A stretch of 38,742 bases of DNA from Sphingobacteriaceae bacterium (GCA_019751895.1 JAIEMU010000216.1:1-38742); one strand, 5' to 3'. Positions 6,962 through 15,829 are shown, counted from the first letter of the stretch. Program-made: numbers and translations. Notes: a model not told the origin generated them from the sequence alone.

Positions 6962-8142
6962 CCGCATTGTACATTAGCTTTAAAAGCATAAAAGCCAAAA
7001 AACTTTCCGCCGCTTTGAGCGTGTTGTTGGTTGGTTTTGGAACTACCATTTTTACCGTTTTGATGTTGGCAAGCACACAGATAGAAAATAAATTGAGCAG
7101 CAATGCCAAAAATATCGATCTGGTGGTGGGTGCCAAAGGCAGTCCGCTACAATTGATACTGAGTAGTGTGTATCACATTGATTTTCCAACGGGAAACATT
7201 CCTTTGAAAGCCGCCAACGAGCTAGCAAACAATCCTTTTGTGAAACGGGCAACCCCATTGGCATTGGGCGACAACTATCAAGGTATTCGCATTGTAGGTA
7301 CCGATAGTAATTTTGTAGCGATGTATGAATTGAAACTACAAAAAGGAAAATTTGCAGGGCAAAAGATGGAAGCCACCTTGGGAGCGGAGGTAGCCAAAGG
7401 CAAAGGTTTAAAGATTGGCGATACTTTTTTTGGCGCTCATGGTTTGAGCGATAGCAAAGACCCACACAAAGACCATCCATATCAAGTAGTAGGAATATTA
7501 GCTCCCCAAGGCAATGTTTGCGATCAATTAATTCTCACTTCCTTGGCAAGTGTATGGAGCAGTCACGGGGATGAACCTCATAGCCATTCCGAAACGGAGG
7601 AGCAAGACATCACTTCTTTGTTAATTCAATACCGTTCACCGATGTCGGTGGCGATGTTTCCACAAATGGTCAATCAAATGACCAATTTGCAATCTGCATC
7701 ACCTGCGGTAGAAAGCACCCGATTGTTTGCTTTGGTGGGCGTGGGTGTTGAAACGCTACAATATTTTGCTTTGCTGATGATGGGGATTGCTGCTTTGAGC
7801 GTGTTTGTGAATTTATACAATTCGCTCAAAGAAAAGAAATACGACCTAGCGATTATGCGTACTTTGGGCGCTTCTAAAAGCAAACTGTTTTTAATCGTTT
7901 GGTTTGAAGGTGTAATTTTAACCTTTGTAGGTGCAATTATTGGCATTGCTACTGGGCATTTGGCGCTGCAAATTATAGGGCACTACCAAGAAAGCGAACA
8001 AGCAAAACTTACGGGTTTGGTTTTTGAATTTGGCGAACTTTATTTGTTGTTGGCTAGCATGGCGATAGGATTTTTAGCCTCTCTTATTCCCGCTTGGCAG
8101 GCTTATAAATCAAATATTTCGAATATATTAGCAAAAAATTAA
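6958..8142 (+). CDS. FtsX/MacB-type ABC permease with periplasmic His clusters
   Basis: A 394-residue permease with four predicted membrane helices (about 17-40, 267-290, 308-335, 359-382) and a large periplasmic domain between the first two. The cytoplasmic YDLAIMRTLGASKSKLF segment (295-311) is the conserved FtsX coupling region. The periplasmic domain contains two His/acid-rich stretches, H161-H170-H173 and HGDEPHSHSETEEQD (203-217), suggesting binding of a metal such as zinc. It overlaps the ATPase by 4 nt, and the DUF3299-like gene follows after 3 nt. The exact substrate is inferred, not shown. Confidence 0.85.
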   Translation: MTALYISFKSIKAKKLSAALSVLLVGFGTTIFTVLMLASTQIENKLSSNAKNIDLVVGAKGSPLQLILSSVYHIDFPTGNIPLKAANELANNPFVKRATPLALGDNYQGIRIVGTDSNFVAMYELKLQKGKFAGQKMEATLGAEVAKGKGLKIGDTFFGAHGLSDSKDPHKDHPYQVVGILAPQGNVCDQLILTSLASVWSSHGDEPHSHSETEEQDITSLLIQYRSPMSVAMFPQMVNQMTNLQSASPAVESTRLFALVGVGVETLQYFALLMMGIAALSVFVNLYNSLKEKKYDLAIMRTLGASKSKLFLIVWFEGVILTFVGAIIGIATGHLALQIIGHYQESEQAKLTGLVFEFGELYLLLASMAIGFLASLIPAWQAYKSNISNILAKN

Positions 8143-8145
8143 TTT

Positions 8146-8583
8146 ATGAAATATACTTTATTATTGATGGTTATGTGTCTGGGACTTTTTGCAAAAGCAC
8201 AACACGACCCCGACGACCAAATTTTATCCGAAAATTGGGATTTGATAGGTGATATCACCTTTAAAAAAGAAAAAGGATTGGATACTTACCCTATATATAC
8301 ACCTCAACTGAAAAAACACGAAAATAAACCATTTGAATTGGAAGGTTACATTGTGCCTATAAAAGATGGCATGAAACAATCAAAGTTTATGCTGGCTACT
8401 TTGCCCATCAATCAATGTTTTTTTTGTGGCAAAAACGGTGTGCCGATTATGGTGTTGGTTGAAATGGCAGAGCCGATTAAGTTTGGCTACCGAACCATTA
8501 AGGTGAAAGGGAATTTAAAACTCAGTACCTTAAATATGATGGACACACCGCCCGTAAGTTTGATAAACGCTAAACTTTTGTAA
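8146..8583 (+). CDS. DUF3299-like periplasmic protein
   Basis: A 145-residue protein with a signal peptide (MKYTLLLMVMCLGLFAKAQ). The core reads LEGYIVPIKDG, then FMLATLPINQCFFCG, which fits DUF3299: a single beta-rich domain with a CxxC pair (C91, C94). Members are commonly found next to short ABC ATPase/FtsX permease pairs in metal-regulated loci. It may hand on or chelate a metal ion, or act as an accessory to the permease; no biochemical role is known to me. Gaps to its neighbours are 3 and 5 nt, so it is part of the same transcript. Confidence 0.75.
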   Translation: MKYTLLLMVMCLGLFAKAQHDPDDQILSENWDLIGDITFKKEKGLDTYPIYTPQLKKHENKPFELEGYIVPIKDGMKQSKFMLATLPINQCFFCGKNGVPIMVLVEMAEPIKFGYRTIKVKGNLKLSTLNMMDTPPVSLINAKLL

Positions 8584-8588
8584 GCCTT

Positions 8589-9152
8589 ATGTCTTCGCAT
8601 CATATTGTAAAAGAAAAGCAAGAACCTGCTTTGTACATCCATCAATTTGGAGATTTTGAGGAAGAATATCTTGGGCAACTGCTTGAATGGAGTCCTACAT
8701 TGTTGGCTGGTGCCATGGCTTATGAGAAAATCAATTCTTTGGGTATTAAAGTAGATATTTTGCTCGCCAATGAAACCGATTTTGCTTTGCAAGAGCATCT
8801 AAAAGTTATTCCGATTGTTGAAAACGAAGTGCATACGGCATTAAGCTATTTGATAGAAAATGGTTTTCCTGCGGTTAATATCATTTGTCTATCGGTAGAA
8901 GATTTGGCGGTGGAGGCTTACAGCACACAGCTTAATATTTTACTTTTAGATAGCAAATACAAAAAATATCGCATTGTGTCGGGCTATTCGGTGTGGAAAC
9001 CTGCGGGTTTATGCTTTTTAATCGCACATACAGCGGATTTAATATACACCAATTTACAACACAAAGGTGGAAATGAATATGAAGTAATTGCCGATGGATT
9101 GGTTAGTTTTCAATTTGATGCCAAACATTTATTTATAACCGAAAAAATATGA
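8589..9152 (+). CDS. Thiamine pyrophosphokinase-like protein, catalytic motifs apparently lost
   Basis: A 187-residue protein that starts MSSHHIVKEKQEPALYI, a beginning I associate with Bacteroidota thiamine-pyrophosphokinase family proteins. LGQLLEWSPTLLAG, an NSLGIKVDILL strand and a C-terminal beta domain (WKPAGLCFLIAH, ADGLVSFQF) fit the fold. True enzymes carry acidic motifs (GDxDS and a later D..KTD) for Mg-ATP. Here the first position reads LLANETD (58-64) and the second VENEVHTALSYLIENG. It therefore looks like a diverged, perhaps non-catalytic, homologue. It follows the DUF3299-like gene by 5 nt and overlaps the GNAT gene by 4 nt. Family assignment from memory is moderate. Confidence 0.55.
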   Translation: MSSHHIVKEKQEPALYIHQFGDFEEEYLGQLLEWSPTLLAGAMAYEKINSLGIKVDILLANETDFALQEHLKVIPIVENEVHTALSYLIENGFPAVNIICLSVEDLAVEAYSTQLNILLLDSKYKKYRIVSGYSVWKPAGLCFLIAHTADLIYTNLQHKGGNEYEVIADGLVSFQFDAKHLFITEKI

Positions 9153-9643
9153 TCACTTTACGCACAGCAGAAAAAAAAGACATCGCTAGCATTAGCCAAC
9201 TGGCTGAATTGATATGGCCTCAAACCTATAGCGAATACATTAGCGAAACGCAATTGCGCTACATGTTGGCATTGATGTATAATGCAGATGAATTGACCCG
9301 ACAATTGGAAATGGGTTATGTGTTTCACATTGCCAGCGAAGACGGAGTGGATGTTGGCTTTTCGTGTGTGGCAGCTTTGGATGTTGAAAACCAAGTTTTT
9401 AAATTACACAAACTCTACATTCTACCCACCATGCAGGGCAAAGGATTGGGTAAGTTGATGATTGACAATGCCAAAAAAATAGCAAAAAACAACGGCGGTA
9501 AATTGTTAATTCTGAATGTAAACAAAAACAATGTTGCCAAAGATTTTTATGCAAGGGTAGGTTTCACCATACAAAAAGCCGAAGTACTAGAAATTGGCAA
9601 CGGCTTTGTGATGGACGATTATGTGATGGAGATAAAACTATAA
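9149..9643 (+). CDS. GNAT family N-acetyltransferase
   Basis: A 164-residue single-domain GNAT protein. The acetyl-CoA pyrophosphate loop is QGKGLG (96-101) after the LHKLYILPTM strand, and the C-terminal NVAKDFYARVGF motif is typical. The substrate could be a small amine or a protein N terminus; it cannot be told from sequence. It overlaps the preceding TPK-like gene by 4 nt and is the last gene of the operon that begins with the ABC ATPase. Confidence 0.85.
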   Translation: MITLRTAEKKDIASISQLAELIWPQTYSEYISETQLRYMLALMYNADELTRQLEMGYVFHIASEDGVDVGFSCVAALDVENQVFKLHKLYILPTMQGKGLGKLMIDNAKKIAKNNGGKLLILNVNKNNVAKDFYARVGFTIQKAEVLEIGNGFVMDDYVMEIKL

Positions 9644-9733
9644 GGCATCTTTTAAAGAATTTAATGTTTTTTGGTGTTTGTCATTCGGATAAAAAAAATA
9701 TCTATGAAAATCGGTTTCATCCATCTTCTTCAT
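9638..9733 (-). CDS. Possible small protein (31 residues)
   Basis: A minus-strand reading frame starts at an ATG at 9733 (or in frame at 9760, inside the end of the M28 gene, giving 40 residues) and stops at 9638-9640, inside the 3' end of the GNAT gene. It encodes MKKMDETDFHRYFFYPNDKH, followed by 11 more residues. Composition is protein-like, and AGGATG precedes the start only weakly as a ribosome site. It would be read through from the M28 peptidase transcript. It may be a remnant or chance. Confidence 0.25.
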   Translation of the reverse strand: MKKMDETDFHRYFFYPNDKHQKTLNSLKDAL

Positions 9734-9746
9734 CCTATAAAAAAGA

Positions 9747-11072
9747 TTAATTCTTAGCATTTAGTTTAGGGATACGTGTTGGGGTATCTTCTCCTTTTAC
9801 GATAGAGATGGCACTAAGGGCAATGCCTTTAATGGTCGCCAATATGTTTTCGGCATTCAAACTGCTGTATTCGTCTTTCACGGTGTGGTACAGTTTGTCG
9901 TCTTCTATCTGCACGGTGCTGATGGTGTGCGCAGGTACACCCAAGGCGGCTAGGGTAGCATTGTCGCTGCGGTAAAATAAATTTTGTTTTGGGTATGGGT
10001 CAGGATGAAAACTAAAAGCACTGCCCTCAAGGTTTTTTTGTAATATCTTACCAAAATCCGATTTGTCGAAGCCTGTAATGTAAGCCGTGTTTGGGCCAAA
10101 TTTAGCATCTTTACCAATCATTTCGATGTTAAACATTGCCACTACTTGGTCGGGATTTAGTTGTTCAGAAAAATATTTAGCGCCAAAACCACCCATTTCC
10201 TCGGCAGTGAAGGCTACAAAAATAAGCGTACGTTGGTTGTTGTTTAGTTTTTTATAGTATTTGGCGAGGGCAATTACGGCAGTAGTTCCTGAGGCATCAT
10301 CATCGGCTCCGTTCATAATGCTATCTTGGTCAATTGCATTTTTGGCAATGCCAAGATGGTCGTAATGTCCCGAAAATATCACCAATTCTTTTTCTTTTGA
10401 TTTGCCGGGCAGCACACCTGCCACATTAAACAGCGGCATTTTGGTTGCTTTACTGGCAATAGAAACCGTAAAATTGCTTATGCTATCACTTGCCAAGACA
10501 AAGACCATCGCATTTTTTTGTGTCAAATCTTTTTCATCCACAATACTCGTACGAAGGGAACTTTCTTTTGATTTTTTAAATTGTTCGCTAAATTTAGCAT
10601 CCACCAAAACCAATTGTTTTTTTCCACTTCTTGCCAAAGCTCTGTATTGGGGTAAATATTCTTTGTTGGGGTCGAGCTTCGTCCAGCTCAAGCTGTCGCT
10701 ATATTTAAAATCTATTTGGGTAGCTTTTGCACCTGTAAAGAAAACATTTTCGGCAGCAATCTCTTTTCCGTTTATGGTTAAAACCACCTTTTCGGGTTTT
10801 AATTCGTATTTATTAAAAGTTTGTCTATAACTTTTGGCATTGGGAAGATATTGTAAACCAATTTTTGAAAATTCTTGTTCGATAAACGAAGCCGCTTTGT
10901 CTATACCAGTGGTGAAAGGTCTTCGTCCCTGCATCTCGTCGCCACTTAATACCTTAATAAGATTGTCAACATAATTTTTACTGATGATTTTGTCGATGTG
11001 CTGCGCCGAAGCAAAGCCGATGCAATTGCAAAGTAATAGGCAAGCGATTATCTTTTTGGTTTTAATATTCAT
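9747..11072 (-). CDS. M28 family metallopeptidase, secreted
   Basis: A 441-residue zinc aminopeptidase-like protein with a signal peptide (MNIKTKKIIACLLLCNCIGFASAQ). The N-terminal half carries a PA-like insert; the M28 catalytic domain starts near residue 228. Expected metal ligands and catalytic residues are visible: H236 (SGHYDHLG), D258 (GADDDASGT), E291-E292 (TAEEMGG), E317 (NIEMIG) and H396 (LYHTVKDE). It probably removes N-terminal amino acids from peptides in the periplasm or outside the cell. It is transcribed alone, divergent from the DUF5686 gene. A TACTTTAG sequence 42-49 nt upstream is one base off the -7 consensus. Confidence 0.9.
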   Translation of the reverse strand: MNIKTKKIIACLLLCNCIGFASAQHIDKIISKNYVDNLIKVLSGDEMQGRRPFTTGIDKAASFIEQEFSKIGLQYLPNAKSYRQTFNKYELKPEKVVLTINGKEIAAENVFFTGAKATQIDFKYSDSLSWTKLDPNKEYLPQYRALARSGKKQLVLVDAKFSEQFKKSKESSLRTSIVDEKDLTQKNAMVFVLASDSISNFTVSIASKATKMPLFNVAGVLPGKSKEKELVIFSGHYDHLGIAKNAIDQDSIMNGADDDASGTTAVIALAKYYKKLNNNQRTLIFVAFTAEEMGGFGAKYFSEQLNPDQVVAMFNIEMIGKDAKFGPNTAYITGFDKSDFGKILQKNLEGSAFSFHPDPYPKQNLFYRSDNATLAALGVPAHTISTVQIEDDKLYHTVKDEYSSLNAENILATIKGIALSAISIVKGEDTPTRIPKLNAKN

Positions 11073-11240
11073 TTTATTTTGTTTAATTTACGGTTTAATA
11101 GTTTTTGTGCGCACTAAAGTATCAATTTTAGTCGAATTGTAGCTTTAAATGTTTTTTTATTTGCGTAAAGAAACAAAGAACCAATGCCAAACTCTAAAGA
11201 CGTATATTCGCATTTGTTTTTTAAAAATTTAATTTCATCT

Positions 11241-13700
11241 ATGTTTAAAGTAGTGTTTTGGTGTTTTTTGTTTTGTGTGCCTGTTTTGGGTTTTGGGCAA
11301 CAAACCATTGAAGGTAAGGTGGTGGATGCCGAAACGCAAGCCGATATGCCTTTTGTGACCATTAAAATTTTGGGTACGCAGAAAGGCACGAGCACCAACG
11401 CCAGTGGTAATTTTAAACTTTCCTATTCACAAAGGATTGTTGCCGTTCAGGTTTCTTCAATGGGCTACGAAACCCAAGAAATAAAAATTGAAAGCAACGA
11501 AAAACGGGTAGAGAATTTGGTTTTTAGAATGCAAAATTCGTCGTTTATGATGAATGAAATAAGAATTGTACCTGGTGAAAATCCCGCTTTGCGGATTATG
11601 CGCAAGGCGATAGGCAACAAAAAACAAAACCATCCCGATTATATTTCTTCATACACCTGCCAAACGTATAACAAAGTAGTTTGCGACCTTACTAAAAACA
11701 AAGATGCGGTGGCAAAACCGAACACTTTTGAATATAAAATGGCGCAAAAATTATTGAAGATGAGCAAGGGAAAGCACTTTATGATTACCGAATCGGTTAC
11801 CGAGCGCAAAAGCAAAGCTGTGGGTAAGTTGGTAGAGAAAGTAATCGCAACCCAAGTGTCGGGTTTAAGTGACCCTTCGTTTTCGGTAGTGCCCAGCACC
11901 ACACAGCCTTTTAGCATTTACGATGATTATTTCAAAATCGTGAACCAAAGATATTATAGTCCCTTGGCAGATGGCGGTGTAGGTAAATATTTTTACAACC
12001 TTGAGGATACTTTATACAATGAGGTAGATACTGTGTTTGTGATTTCGTATCGCCCCTTGCGTAAATCAAATTTTTTAGGACTCAAAGGCGTGTTGCACAT
12101 CAATACCAACCAGTATGCGGTGCAAAAAGTAACCGTTAGCCCCGCTATCGAATCGCCAAATATTGGCAAAGTATATTATGAACAAGAATATACTCTGTTA
12201 GACAACAAGCAATGGTTTCCTTCTCGCTTTTTATATGAGGCAAACTACCAGAGTTTCCCTTCCGAATACATCAATGCCAAGGTGAAAATGAACACCAATG
12301 TGTCGAAAGTGAAGTTGAATGTTCCTTTTGAGTTTGAAGACAATGCACACATACAAGTTCAAATTAACGAAGATGCCTCCAAGAAAGATAAATTGTTTTG
12401 GAAAAACCATCGTCCCGATACCTTGGCAAAAGAGGAACAAGAAATCTATGTGAGAATGGACAGTGTGCGCAAGGCGGAACACTTGGACGAGAAGTTGAAA
12501 TTGGCGCAATCTTTTGTTTCGTGGCGCTATCCTGTGGGTTGGGTAGATGTAAACATGAACAGGCTAGTCGATTTGAACCGACACGAAGGTTTGCGCTTGG
12601 GTCTGGGCTTGCATACCAACAATGAGTTGTCAAAATATTTTAGTGTGGGTGGTTATTTTGCTTATGGCAAAAGAGATAAGGTGCTGAAATATGGCGCCGA
12701 CATTAAGTTTTTCTTAAACAGGGAGCATGAGTTGGAACTTAACTATTCCTATATGAACGATGTGGTAGAACCTGCCAATTCGCAATATTTTTATCCACGA
12801 CCACCCGTTTTGCATAATCTAACTATGGATAGGGCAGATGCCGTAATTAGAAATGAGATTGAACTGCATGGGCGATTTTTTAAATACCTCACCGCCGATT
12901 TGAGCATAAGAAGAGAAACCCGAGACCCACTCTATCCTTATACCTACGAAAAAATAGACAATGAGGGCTTGATGCACAATAGTGAAATTAGGCTAGAGGG
13001 AAGGTATGCCTATAAAGAAAGATTTGTACAGGCTTTGGGTAAAGTGGTATCTAAGGGTACCGATTATCCTGTTTTGTGTTTTGCCTATATCAAAGGACTG
13101 AACGCTTTGGGTGGAGATTATGATTATCAAAAATTTTCGCTTGGGGTAGAGAAAAGACTAAGAAACATTCGTTTGGGCGAAACACTTTTTGCTTTAGAGG
13201 GCGGTGTGGTCAATGGCGAAACGCCTTACTTTACTTTGTTTAATGGGGTGGCGAGTTACAACAAAACGCAAATATTTTATATCGTAAAAACTTTTCAAAC
13301 CATGCGCCCCTACGAATTTGTATCGGATAGGTATGCCGCTTTTTTTATGCGCCACAAGTTTAGGGCTTTGTTTCATAAATTTGAATCTCAGATTTCTAAA
13401 CCCGAACCTGTTTTGTATCTAAGTTATGGCATGGGGAGCTTAAGTGAATTAAACAAGCAACAACATGTGCCTAGATTTAATCGTTTTGGTAAACAAACCA
13501 TAGGTGGCGAATTTAGAACCATGGAAAAAGGTTTTTGTGAAGTAGGTCTTGGCTTTGATAATTTGTTGCGCTTCAATTATGGCAATTTGTTTTATCTAGG
13601 TTTGGGTACCAGTGTTTTTGCCCGAGTGGGAAATTATACTTTCCATAAACCTTACGATAATTTTGTGCATAAATTGATGATTACCATGTCTTTTAATTAA
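11241..13700 (+). CDS. DUF5686 outer-membrane protein with an N-terminal carboxypeptidase-like regulatory domain
   Basis: An 819-residue protein. I set the start at the ATG at 11241 because it gives a clean signal peptide (MFKVVFWCFLFCVPVLGFGQ); the longer frame from 11184 would put 19 polar residues before it. The CarboxypepD_reg-like beta sandwich follows at about 22-107 (IEGKVVDAETQADMPFVTIK, GYETQEIKI). The rest is the DUF5686 family: a linker domain and a C-terminal barrel, with repeated motifs such as ELNYSYMN and KFSLGVEKRLRN. The family is confined mainly to Bacteroidota and its function is not established. It is probably an outer-membrane protein without a plug domain. The amidohydrolase gene follows after 15 nt. 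Confidence 0.85.
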   Translation: MFKVVFWCFLFCVPVLGFGQQTIEGKVVDAETQADMPFVTIKILGTQKGTSTNASGNFKLSYSQRIVAVQVSSMGYETQEIKIESNEKRVENLVFRMQNSSFMMNEIRIVPGENPALRIMRKAIGNKKQNHPDYISSYTCQTYNKVVCDLTKNKDAVAKPNTFEYKMAQKLLKMSKGKHFMITESVTERKSKAVGKLVEKVIATQVSGLSDPSFSVVPSTTQPFSIYDDYFKIVNQRYYSPLADGGVGKYFYNLEDTLYNEVDTVFVISYRPLRKSNFLGLKGVLHINTNQYAVQKVTVSPAIESPNIGKVYYEQEYTLLDNKQWFPSRFLYEANYQSFPSEYINAKVKMNTNVSKVKLNVPFEFEDNAHIQVQINEDASKKDKLFWKNHRPDTLAKEEQEIYVRMDSVRKAEHLDEKLKLAQSFVSWRYPVGWVDVNMNRLVDLNRHEGLRLGLGLHTNNELSKYFSVGGYFAYGKRDKVLKYGADIKFFLNREHELELNYSYMNDVVEPANSQYFYPRPPVLHNLTMDRADAVIRNEIELHGRFFKYLTADLSIRRETRDPLYPYTYEKIDNEGLMHNSEIRLEGRYAYKERFVQALGKVVSKGTDYPVLCFAYIKGLNALGGDYDYQKFSLGVEKRLRNIRLGETLFALEGGVVNGETPYFTLFNGVASYNKTQIFYIVKTFQTMRPYEFVSDRYAAFFMRHKFRALFHKFESQISKPEPVLYLSYGMGSLSELNKQQHVPRFNRFGKQTIGGEFRTMEKGFCEVGLGFDNLLRFNYGNLFYLGLGTSVFARVGNYTFHKPYDNFVHKLMITMSFN

Positions 13701-13715
13701 ATAGCTACACATTTT

Positions 13716-14876
13716 ATGATACGTTACTTTTCTGCCGATGAGGTTTGTTTGGTTTCTGCGCCACCTATGCCCAATGGGGTGTTGGGTTTTGATGCCTCGA
13801 ATAACCTTGTAGAAATATGGAGCGCCAGTCAAGCGAAAGAAAAACAATTGCCCAACATTCAATACTTTGAAGGCGTGTTGGTGCCAGGTTTTGTAAATAC
13901 GCATTGCCATCTGGAGTTGTCGCATTTGAAAGATAAAATTGCTCAAAAAACTGGAATTGTGGGTTTTGTGAGTGAAATAATGCAAAGCCGTCAAGCTGGC
14001 GAAGTCGAAATTATAGCTGCCATGCAAGCCGCCGATGCTTTGATGTTTGAAAATGGAATAATTGCCGTGGGTGATATTGCCAACCAAAGCATTTCGAAAA
14101 CAATCAAATCTAAAAGTTTAATTTATTACCACACCTTTGTGGAAATTGCAGGTTTTAATCCTGCCAAGGCAAAGGAAATGATGCAACAAGCACAGCAAGT
14201 AAAGCAAAATTTTGTGCCCTTGCTTTGTTCTATTGTGCCACATGCACCTTATTCGGTGTCCGATGCTTTGTTTGAGGAGATAAAATCCTTAGCAGACAAC
14301 GCAGTTTTGAGTATTCACAACCAAGAAAGCAAAGCAGAAAACGATTTTTTTGAATCCAAAACAGGAAATTTTTTGTCGCTATACCAACGTCTGGGATTAA
14401 ACATTGACTTTTTTCAGCCAATGGCTAAAAGTTCGTTGCAAAGTTTTTTACCTAAACTAGCAAAAACACAAAATTTGCTTTTGGTACACAATACCTTTAG
14501 CCATGCCGAAGATATAGACTTTGCTACCGCCCAGCATCCCCATTTGTATTGGTGCTTGTGTGCAAATGCCAATTTATACATCGAAAACCAATTGCCAGAT
14601 GTAAATTTGTTGCGCCAAAAAGAGGTGAAAATCACTTTAGGTACAGATAGTTTGGCAAGCAACACTACTTTGAGTGTGTTGGCAGAGATGCAAACCTTGA
14701 AAAAACATTTTCAAATTCCTTTTGAGGAAATCTTGCAATGGGCAACTTTAAACGGGGCGCAGTTTTTGCAAATTGATAAGCAGGTAGGGAGTTTTGAAAT
14801 TGGGAAAAAGCCAGGTTTAAACCTCCTTTCAAACAAAAATATAGACGAACAAACAATTTTAAAAAGAATAATTTAA
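13716..14876 (+). CDS. Amidohydrolase (cytosine deaminase / ATZ-TRZ-like)
   Basis: A 386-residue metal-dependent hydrolase with the TIM-barrel ligand set of the deaminase branch: H63-x-H65 (VNTHCHLELSH), H201 (LSIHNQES) with E204, H258 (LLVHNTFSH) and D311 (LGTDSLASN). PHAPYS at 175-180 is a conserved substrate-loop motif in this branch. It probably deaminates or hydrolyses a nucleoside-like or aminated ring compound; related enzymes act on S-adenosylhomocysteine, aminofutalosine or guanine. The substrate cannot be fixed from sequence. It lies 15 nt after the DUF5686 gene and 14 nt before the FabK-like gene. Confidence 0.8.
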   Translation: MIRYFSADEVCLVSAPPMPNGVLGFDASNNLVEIWSASQAKEKQLPNIQYFEGVLVPGFVNTHCHLELSHLKDKIAQKTGIVGFVSEIMQSRQAGEVEIIAAMQAADALMFENGIIAVGDIANQSISKTIKSKSLIYYHTFVEIAGFNPAKAKEMMQQAQQVKQNFVPLLCSIVPHAPYSVSDALFEEIKSLADNAVLSIHNQESKAENDFFESKTGNFLSLYQRLGLNIDFFQPMAKSSLQSFLPKLAKTQNLLLVHNTFSHAEDIDFATAQHPHLYWCLCANANLYIENQLPDVNLLRQKEVKITLGTDSLASNTTLSVLAEMQTLKKHFQIPFEEILQWATLNGAQFLQIDKQVGSFEIGKKPGLNLLSNKNIDEQTILKRII

Positions 14877-14890
14877 GCTATTAGAACCTT

Positions 14891-15829
14891 ATGAATGCAA
14901 TTTGTAAACTTTTCGACATCAAGTATCCTATTATTCAGGCAGGAATGATTTGGTGTAGCGGTTGGCGTTTGGCGGCTGCGGTTTCCAATGCGGGTGGTTT
15001 AGGAATTATTGGCGCTGGGTCTATGTATCCCGAGGTGTTGCGAACGCATATACAAAAATGCAAGGCGCATAGCGACAAACCTTTTGCCGTAAATGTGCCT
15101 TTATTGTATCCCAACATTCAAGAATTGATGGATATTATTGTTGCCGAAGGCGTGAAAATTGTTTTTACCTCGGCAGGTAATCCTGCTACGTGGACTAATT
15201 TTTTGAAACAAAATCATATTGTGGTGGTACACGTGGTATCGAATACTAAGTTTGCTTTGAAAGCGCAACAAGCAGGTGTTGACGCCATTGTGGCGGAAGG
15301 TTTTGAGGCTGGCGGACACAATGGACGAGAGGAAACCACTACTTTGTGCTTGTTGCCGATGGTTAAAGAAGCGGTTCATATTCCCATCATTGCTGCCGGA
15401 GGTATTGCCAGTGGCAAAGCCATGTTGGCAACGATGGTGTTGGGTGCCGATGCGGTGCAAATCGGTTCGGCTTTTGTGTTGGCAGAAGAATCTTCGGCAC
15501 ATAGCCACTTTAAAGCTAAAATTATTGCTGCCAAAGAGGGTGAAACTCATTTGAGAATGAAAAAAACTGTACCCGTTCGCTTATTAAATAATAACTTTGC
15601 CGACAGCATTGCTCAAGCGGAAGCACAAGGCGCATCTGCTGAGCAACTAAGCGAAATTTTGGGTAAAGGAAAAGCCAAAAAAGGAATGTTTGAAGGCGAT
15701 GTGCAAGATGGGGAGTTGGAAATAGGTCAGATTTCGGCTTTGCTAAAGGAAACAAAATCTGCTGCGGAAATTGTAAACGAGATTTGGAATGATTTTATAG
15801 CCGCTAAAAACAATATCATTAATCTTTAA
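14891..15829 (+). CDS. FabK-like enoyl-ACP reductase II / nitronate monooxygenase family flavoprotein
   Basis: A 312-residue FMN-dependent TIM-barrel protein of the FabK/NMO family. Visible pieces are YPIIQAGM at the N terminus, VSNAGGLGIIGAG (31-43), the phosphate-binding IIAAGGIASGKA and GADAVQIGSAFV. VAEGFEAGGHNG holds the conserved His143. Resemblance to FabK is strong (EGVKIVFTSAGNP, the EAGGH loop, and the C-terminal GDVQDGELEIGQISALL), so an enoyl-ACP reductase role is plausible. A nitronate monooxygenase cannot be excluded, and the window already encodes FabV. Acylphosphatase follows after 10 nt. Confidence 0.75.
   Translation: MNAICKLFDIKYPIIQAGMIWCSGWRLAAAVSNAGGLGIIGAGSMYPEVLRTHIQKCKAHSDKPFAVNVPLLYPNIQELMDIIVAEGVKIVFTSAGNPATWTNFLKQNHIVVVHVVSNTKFALKAQQAGVDAIVAEGFEAGGHNGREETTTLCLLPMVKEAVHIPIIAAGGIASGKAMLATMVLGADAVQIGSAFVLAEESSAHSHFKAKIIAAKEGETHLRMKKTVPVRLLNNNFADSIAQAEAQGASAEQLSEILGKGKAKKGMFEGDVQDGELEIGQISALLKETKSAAEIVNEIWNDFIAAKNNIINL

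Noticed and set aside
12364-12633. Open frames on both strands inside the DUF5686 gene (also 12398-12625)
   Set aside because: Shadow frames of a clearly coding gene; no recognisable domain or ribosome site.
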